Source of the DNA: Curtobacterium sp. 458
GTDB taxonomy: Bacteria; Actinomycetota; Actinomycetes; Actinomycetales; Microbacteriaceae
Assembly: GCF_030406605.1 (NCBI RefSeq)
Contig: NZ_CP129104.1
Coordinates: 496,001-560,000 of the forward strand
Length of the DNA stretch: 64,000 nt
Direction of reading: 5' to 3'
Below the pieces are notes generated by a model. That model saw nothing but the letters and a program-made list of their open reading frames with translations, ran no database searches and was not told the DNA's origin. Every line of letters starts with the position of its first letter. Position 1 is the stretch's first letter. The position numbers and the translations under genes were made by a program. Shown one piece after another: positions 60,005 through 64,000 of the stretch.

Positions 60005-61162
60005 TCAGGCGGGCACGGCCGGTCCGACCGGCCAGCGCAGGAGCGCGGCCGCCGCTGCACCGCCCGGCAGGGACGCCGCGTTGACGAGCACGAGCTCCGC
60101 GTCCGTCAGCACCGCCGCCCGGACGAGCGCGCAGACCGCGGGCACCGGCCCGATCACCGGGACGCCGCCGGCCTGCTCCGGAGCCGTCGCGACCCAGGGC
60201 GCCGCCCCGAGTGCGAGGAGCGTCCGGTCCCCGATGGCGACGGCGTCGAGCGCGACCACCGAGCTCTGCGCCTGCTGCAGCGCCTCGACCACGGAGCCGA
60301 GCCCGGTCACCGCCTGGTTGTCGCCGCGTCCGACGTGGGTCCGGAGGAGGTCCTCGAGGTCGTGCCGACGGGTGGCGACGACGCGGGCGAGCGCGATCTC
60401 GACGTGCTCGACGAAGGCCTGCTTCGACGCGGTGTCGGCGCGGGGGTCACCGGGGAACACCGACACGAGGGCCTTCGTCTCGGTCGACAGGGACTTCACG
60501 AGGAGCTCGCGTGCGGTGACGTCCCCCGCGATGACGACGAGCCCTGGTCGGCGCTCGCGGACCGTGGCGTCGAGGGCACCAGCGAGCTCGGACTGGTTCT
60601 GCTTCCAGATCTCCTCGGTGTGCTGCTGCCAGTGCGGCTGCTTCCACCCGGTGCCGGCCTTGGCGTAGTGCAGGGTGTCGTTGCGGCCCTCGACCTGCTG
60701 CTCGTCCGGGGCGACGGGCGCGTGGCCGAGCCGGTAGGTGCGGAAGGCACCGCCCTCCTTGCCGGCGTGCACGACGAGGAAGGGCAGGTCGACGGGGCGG
60801 TGGGCGACGAGGGGTACGAGGTCCGGGACGGCCCCGACGCCGACCGACTCCACGCCGTGCAGGTGTCCGGGGAGCACCTCGCTCAGGACGATCGATCCCT
60901 CGTGGACGAGCACGTACCGGGTGACGGGCGAGGGGACGCCGGCCTCCTGCTCGAACTCGGCGGCGACGGCGTCCACGACGGCGTCGGTGGCGCCCTGCGC
61001 ACGGAGCGACTCCTCGACCGCGCGGAGCTTGAGCGCCGCCTGCCGCCTCGGGTCCTCCACGTTGCCGGAGACGTCCGCGTAGGCCCAGGCCCACGTGCCC
61101 CCGTCCTCCAGCCGCTGTCCCAGGATCCCGTGCAGTTCGCTCGTCGCGTTGGTCGACGTCAT
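60005..61162 (-). CDS. Bacterial eRF1-like (baeRF/Vms1-type) protein
   Basis: 385-residue cytoplasmic protein resembling Rv2629-type proteins of the bacterial archaeo-eukaryotic release factor superfamily. An N-terminal domain (about 1-150) precedes a middle region with YAKAGTGWKQPHWQQHTEEIWKQNQSELAGAL and a release-factor-like core RPGLVVIAGDVTARELLVKSLS. The C-terminal part (ALQQAQSSVVALDAVAIGDRTLLALGAAPW, ELVLVNAASLPGGAAAAALLRW) resembles the L7Ae-like domain of eRF1. Related proteins are linked to ribosome rescue or hibernation. AAGGAG precedes the ATG. The assignment is by pattern and not certain. Confidence 0.65.
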   Translation of the reverse strand: MTSTNATSELHGILGQRLEDGGTWAWAYADVSGNVEDPRRQAALKLRAVEESLRAQGATDAVVDAVAAEFEQEAGVPSPVTRYVLVHEGSIVLSEVLPGHLHGVESVGVGAVPDLVPLVAHRPVDLPFLVVHAGKEGGAFRTYRLGHAPVAPDEQQVEGRNDTLHYAKAGTGWKQPHWQQHTEEIWKQNQSELAGALDATVRERRPGLVVIAGDVTARELLVKSLSTETKALVSVFPGDPRADTASKQAFVEHVEIALARVVATRRHDLEDLLRTHVGRGDNQAVTGLGSVVEALQQAQSSVVALDAVAIGDRTLLALGAAPWVATAPEQAGGVPVIGPVPAVCALVRAAVLTDAELVLVNAASLPGGAAAAALLRWPVGPAVPA

Positions 61163-61394
61163 GGTAGCTCCTTCCGCTCAGCGTGCCGGAGCAGGTCTGC
61201 CCCGACGGCGGACACCGGTTCGGACGGACCCTGTCACGGTCCCCTGCGTCCGCGTCAGCCCACACTCCACCCGTCGACCCGGATGCGTCCACAGTGCGGA
61301 GGGAACGCCCAGCGACCTGCGTGAAAGTACAGCAACGCTCGGTTTTGTGGTTGGCTGGGCGGGACCCCGATCGACGACGAACCGGAGCCGTGCG

Positions 61395-62759
61395 ATGACG
61401 CCGACAGGCAGAAGAAGCCCCATCACGAGACGACAACTCCTGGGCTTCGGCCTGGGGACGGCGGCGGCGGGCCTGCTCGCCGGCTGTGCGGTGCCGGGCT
61501 CGACGAACGTGAACAAGGCGGCGTTGATCCCCGCCTCGTCGGGCGGCGAGACCGTCCAGCTCACCTACTGGGCGTGGCTCAAGGACCTGCAGAAGGTCTG
61601 CGACGTGTGGAACGCGAAGAACCCCCGCATCCAGGTCACCGCGAACTGGATCCCCGGCGGCAACAGCGGCGGCTACCAGAAGATGTACTCCGCGCTCGCG
61701 GCCGGCGGTGGCCCGGACATCGGACAGGTCGAGCTCCGCCAGATCCCCGAGTTCATGCTCGCGAACGGCCTGACGGACCTCGCCCGGTACGGCGCGAAGG
61801 ACTTCGAGTCGAAGTACGACGAGGCAGCGTGGGCGCAGGTCTCGTTCGTGGACGGCATCTACGGCATCCCGCAGGACACCGGCCCCATGGGCTTCTACTA
61901 CCAGACCGCGATCCTCGAGCAGGCCGGCGGGGAACCCCCGAAGACGTGGGACGAGTGGCGCGACCTCGCCGACAAGGTGCGTGGCACGGGCAACGGCAAC
62001 TACCTCGAGGTGTTCCCGGTCGCCGACGCGTCGCCGTTCGCCGCCTACGCGCAGCAGGCCGGTGCGCGGTGGTTCAGGATCGACGGCGACGAGTGGGTCG
62101 TCGACATGACCGACGACAAGACGATGATGGTCGCCGAGTTCTTCGACGGCGTCATCGACGACAAGCTCGTCGACACGAGCGCCGGCGCGTACTCCCCCGG
62201 TTGGTACGCCGCGGCGGCGAGCGGCAAGATCGCGGCCGTCACGAGCGCGAGCTGGGGCGACGCCCTCATCCAGTCGGTGCAGGGCGGTGAGGGCAAGTGG
62301 AAGGTCGCGCCCATGCAGACGTGGGGCGACACGGGCTTCGGCTCGAGCGCGATCGGCGGTTCGACCGCCGCGGTCCTCGCGAACGCGAAGCACCCGGCCG
62401 AGGCGCTCGAGTTCATCACGTGGATGACCACCTCGGAGGAGGGCATCAACGCGATGATCAAGTACTGCGGCATCGGCTGGTCGCCCGCCAAGGACTACAT
62501 CGGCGCCGCGCGCCAGAAGCCGAGCGCGTGGTTCTCCGGGCAGAACTACAACGAAGAGGTCTTCGTCCCCGCCGCGCAGGAGCAGAACGTCGACTGGTCG
62601 TGGTCCCCGGTCACGCAGTCCGCGTTCACGAGCCTGCAGAACCAGTTCCGCCGCAAGCTGACCGGCGGCCTGAAGCTCACCGACGCGGTGGAGCTCGCCC
62701 AACGGGAGATCGTCCAGTCCTTCAAGGACAAGGGCCTGAGCGTGAGGACCGCACGATGA
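61395..62759 (+). CDS. Sugar ABC transporter substrate-binding protein (Tat lipoprotein)
   Basis: 454-residue family 1 solute-binding protein. The N-terminus combines a twin-arginine motif (TRRQLLGFGLG) with a lipobox LLAGC, so it is probably exported folded by Tat and lipid-anchored. The mature part has VQLTYWAWLKDLQKVCDVWNAKNP, YSALAAGGGPDIGQVELRQIPEF, GIYGIPQDTGPMGFYYQ and AVTSASWGDALI. The ligand is unknown. First gene of a binding protein-permease-permease operon cut by the window end. The 232-bp divergent region before it (61163-61394) showed no gene and no confident operator. Confidence 0.9.
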   Translation: MTPTGRRSPITRRQLLGFGLGTAAAGLLAGCAVPGSTNVNKAALIPASSGGETVQLTYWAWLKDLQKVCDVWNAKNPRIQVTANWIPGGNSGGYQKMYSALAAGGGPDIGQVELRQIPEFMLANGLTDLARYGAKDFESKYDEAAWAQVSFVDGIYGIPQDTGPMGFYYQTAILEQAGGEPPKTWDEWRDLADKVRGTGNGNYLEVFPVADASPFAAYAQQAGARWFRIDGDEWVVDMTDDKTMMVAEFFDGVIDDKLVDTSAGAYSPGWYAAAASGKIAAVTSASWGDALIQSVQGGEGKWKVAPMQTWGDTGFGSSAIGGSTAAVLANAKHPAEALEFITWMTTSEEGINAMIKYCGIGWSPAKDYIGAARQKPSAWFSGQNYNEEVFVPAAQEQNVDWSWSPVTQSAFTSLQNQFRRKLTGGLKLTDAVELAQREIVQSFKDKGLSVRTAR

Positions 62760-63874
62760 GCCAGCAGACCGGCACACGCCAGACCGGCGGCACCACGCCG
62801 ACCTTCCGGACGAGCACGAAGGCCACCAGCGCGCAGAAGCGGGCGCCGTGGATCCTGCTCGGACCCTTCCTCGCGCTGTTCGTCCTGACGTTCATCATCC
62901 CGATCATCAGCGCGCTGTTCCAGAGCTTCACCACCGTCGACCGCAAGGGCCTGTTCGGCGAGGACGGCGTCGTCGGCCGGTTCGCCGGGTTCGACAACTA
63001 CGCGATCGCGCTGCAGGACTCCGGGTTCGTCGCCTCGATCGGCCGGATGCTGCTGTTCGGCATCGTGCAAGTCCCGGTGATGATCATCCTCTGCACGATC
63101 CTGGCGCTGCTGCTCGAGTCGGCGAGCGCCCGCTGGCCCGCGTTCTTCCGGGCCGTGTACTTCATGCCGTACGGCGTCCCCGGCGTCATCGCGACGATCC
63201 TGTGGTCGTTCCTCTACGTCCCCGGGCTCTCCCCGATCGTGGCGCTGCTGCAGTCGATCGGGCTGCAGCCGGACTTCCTCGGCGCGAACAGCGTCCTGTG
63301 GTCGATCGCGAACATCGTCACCTGGACGTACACCGGCTACAACATGCTCATCATCGTGGCGCAGCTCAAGTCCATCCCGGGCGAGGTCTACGAGGCCGCG
63401 AAGATGGACGGCGCGAACGCCTTCCAGGTCGCGTGGCGCATCCAGATCCCGCTCATCGCGCCGGCGCTCGTGCTCACGACCGTGTTCTCGATCATCGGCA
63501 CGCTGCAGCTCTTCGCGGAGCCGCAGATCCTGTCCACGGTCGCGCCCGCGATCGACACGGAGTACACGCCGAACTACGCGGCCTACACGAACGCGTTCGC
63601 CTTCAACGAGTACGGCGTCGCCTCGGCCCAGGCTGTGATCATCGCGCTGGCCGCGTTCATCCTGTCGTTCGCGTTCCTCGCGCTGACGAACCGGCCGCCG
63701 AAGAGCGAGCGGGACCAGAGGAAGCGCGCGAAGCGCGACGGCCTGGAGGCACGGCGTGCGCTCCAGACGCGCGTCACCGCCGACGGTGGGTCGCGGCCCG
63801 CCACCGGTGTCGCGAACCGCAACACGACCACCGGGGCCGCACCGCGCCTCCAGGCCGAAGGGGACAACCGATGA
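62756..63874 (+). CDS. Sugar ABC transporter permease (MalF type)
   Basis: 372-residue CUT1-class permease. After a polar N-terminus come six membrane segments beginning APWILLGPFLALFVLTFIIPIISALFQSF, with the EAA loop EVYEAAKMDGANAFQVAWRIQIPLIAPALVL. The last 60 residues are a hydrophilic tail (KRDGLEARRALQTRVTADGGS...RLQAEGDNR) that is not part of the family and is encoded between two arms of the palindromic repeat. The ATG overlaps the binding-protein stop (ATGA), and its own stop overlaps the next ATG. Confidence 0.92.
   Translation: MSQQTGTRQTGGTTPTFRTSTKATSAQKRAPWILLGPFLALFVLTFIIPIISALFQSFTTVDRKGLFGEDGVVGRFAGFDNYAIALQDSGFVASIGRMLLFGIVQVPVMIILCTILALLLESASARWPAFFRAVYFMPYGVPGVIATILWSFLYVPGLSPIVALLQSIGLQPDFLGANSVLWSIANIVTWTYTGYNMLIIVAQLKSIPGEVYEAAKMDGANAFQVAWRIQIPLIAPALVLTTVFSIIGTLQLFAEPQILSTVAPAIDTEYTPNYAAYTNAFAFNEYGVASAQAVIIALAAFILSFAFLALTNRPPKSERDQRKRAKRDGLEARRALQTRVTADGGSRPATGVANRNTTTGAAPRLQAEGDNR
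63739..63857. repeat. Repeat arms CGGCCTGGAGGC and GCCTCCAGGCCG in a permease tail
   Basis: The arms at 63739-63750 and 63846-63857 are exact reverse complements 95 bp apart, both within the coding sequence of the permease C-terminal tail. They match the TGGAGGC version of the palindromic element. The large spacing suggests an opened or invaded copy. Confidence 0.55.
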
Positions 63875-64000
63875 GCGGCGAACGCATTGACGGACCGCAG
63901 TCGCAGGCTCCTGCGGCGCTGGCGTCGCGGCGCCGCTGGCGCGTCGCTCAGAGCTCCAGCGCGCCGGTGACCAAGCAGGCGGCCGAACCCGTCGACACGA
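63871..64000 (+). CDS. Sugar ABC transporter permease (MalG type), 5' part only
   Basis: Only the first 43 codons are in the window: MSGERIDGPQSQAPAALASR and a further basic, polar stretch before any membrane helix. The ATG at 63871 overlaps the preceding permease stop (ATGA). Its place after a binding protein and a MalF-type permease makes the second CUT1 permease the natural call, but no diagnostic motif is visible yet. Confidence 0.65.
   Translation, partial: MSGERIDGPQSQAPAALASRRRWRVAQSSSAPVTKQAAEPVDT

Overview
The window is chromosomal DNA of a very GC-rich, Gram-positive actinobacterium, most likely of the family Microbacteriaceae (Curtobacterium-like). This is inferred from roughly 70% GC coding DNA, an Asp23-type envelope-stress operon, a dnaK-grpE-dnaJ-hspR cluster with HAIR-type operators, sugar ABC importers that lack their own ATPase, and many genes whose -10 hexamer lies 6-8 nt before the start codon (leaderless style). 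No rRNA, tRNA, CRISPR array, transposase, integrase or phage gene was recognised. No gene-free stretch exceeds 300 bases.

Layout. 1-1167: minus-strand Asp23/Gls24 operon, chained by 4-nt overlaps. 1254-8147: single housekeeping genes (exonuclease III, AEC carrier, nitroreductase, thioesterase, HAD phosphatase, trpF, Ser/Thr kinase, DUF2945, DedA). 8199-11128: a ROK regulator divergent from a GH20 beta-N-acetylhexosaminidase. 11400-15456: fructose operon fruR-fruK-fruA. 15717-19030: a carbohydrate ABC importer whose promoter carries an operator resembling the one at the hexosaminidase and, upstream, a DasR-type palindrome, so amino-sugar or chitooligosaccharide uptake is proposed. 19311-24104: DUF2231 protein, an N-domain-less ClpB under a HAIR site, an MFS exporter, TatA. 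24268-30107: priming glycosyltransferase, GH2 beta-mannosidase-type enzyme, small conserved protein, aldo-keto reductase. 30168-33147: DUF3060 lipoprotein and a secreted Ig-like repeat protein. 33423-37508: dnaK-grpE-dnaJ-hspR. 37532-47557: rRNA-type methyltransferase, then an exopolysaccharide locus (acyltransferase, Wzz/BY-kinase, beta-helix protein, flippase, polymerase, glycosyltransferase). 47618-57374: ankyrin protein, then a beta-glucoside-type operon (LacI, substrate-binding protein, two permeases, fused double ATPase, alpha/beta hydrolase, GH1). 57601-61162: a 50-aa orphan protein, GntR/MFS pair, eRF1-like protein. 61395-64000: start of another sugar ABC importer.

Cross-cutting patterns. 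A family of long, near-perfect palindromes with a GGGAGGC/GCCTCCC or TGGAGGC/GCCTCCA core sits mostly between convergent genes and looks like bidirectional terminators. Its stems keep pairing although their sequences differ, and copies or single arms have also entered coding regions. Operons are tightly coupled by ATGA/GTGA overlaps. The most unusual single locus is the GH1 gene: it has no ATG, GTG or TTG start and follows the hydrolase gene in the same frame, separated by one TGA.
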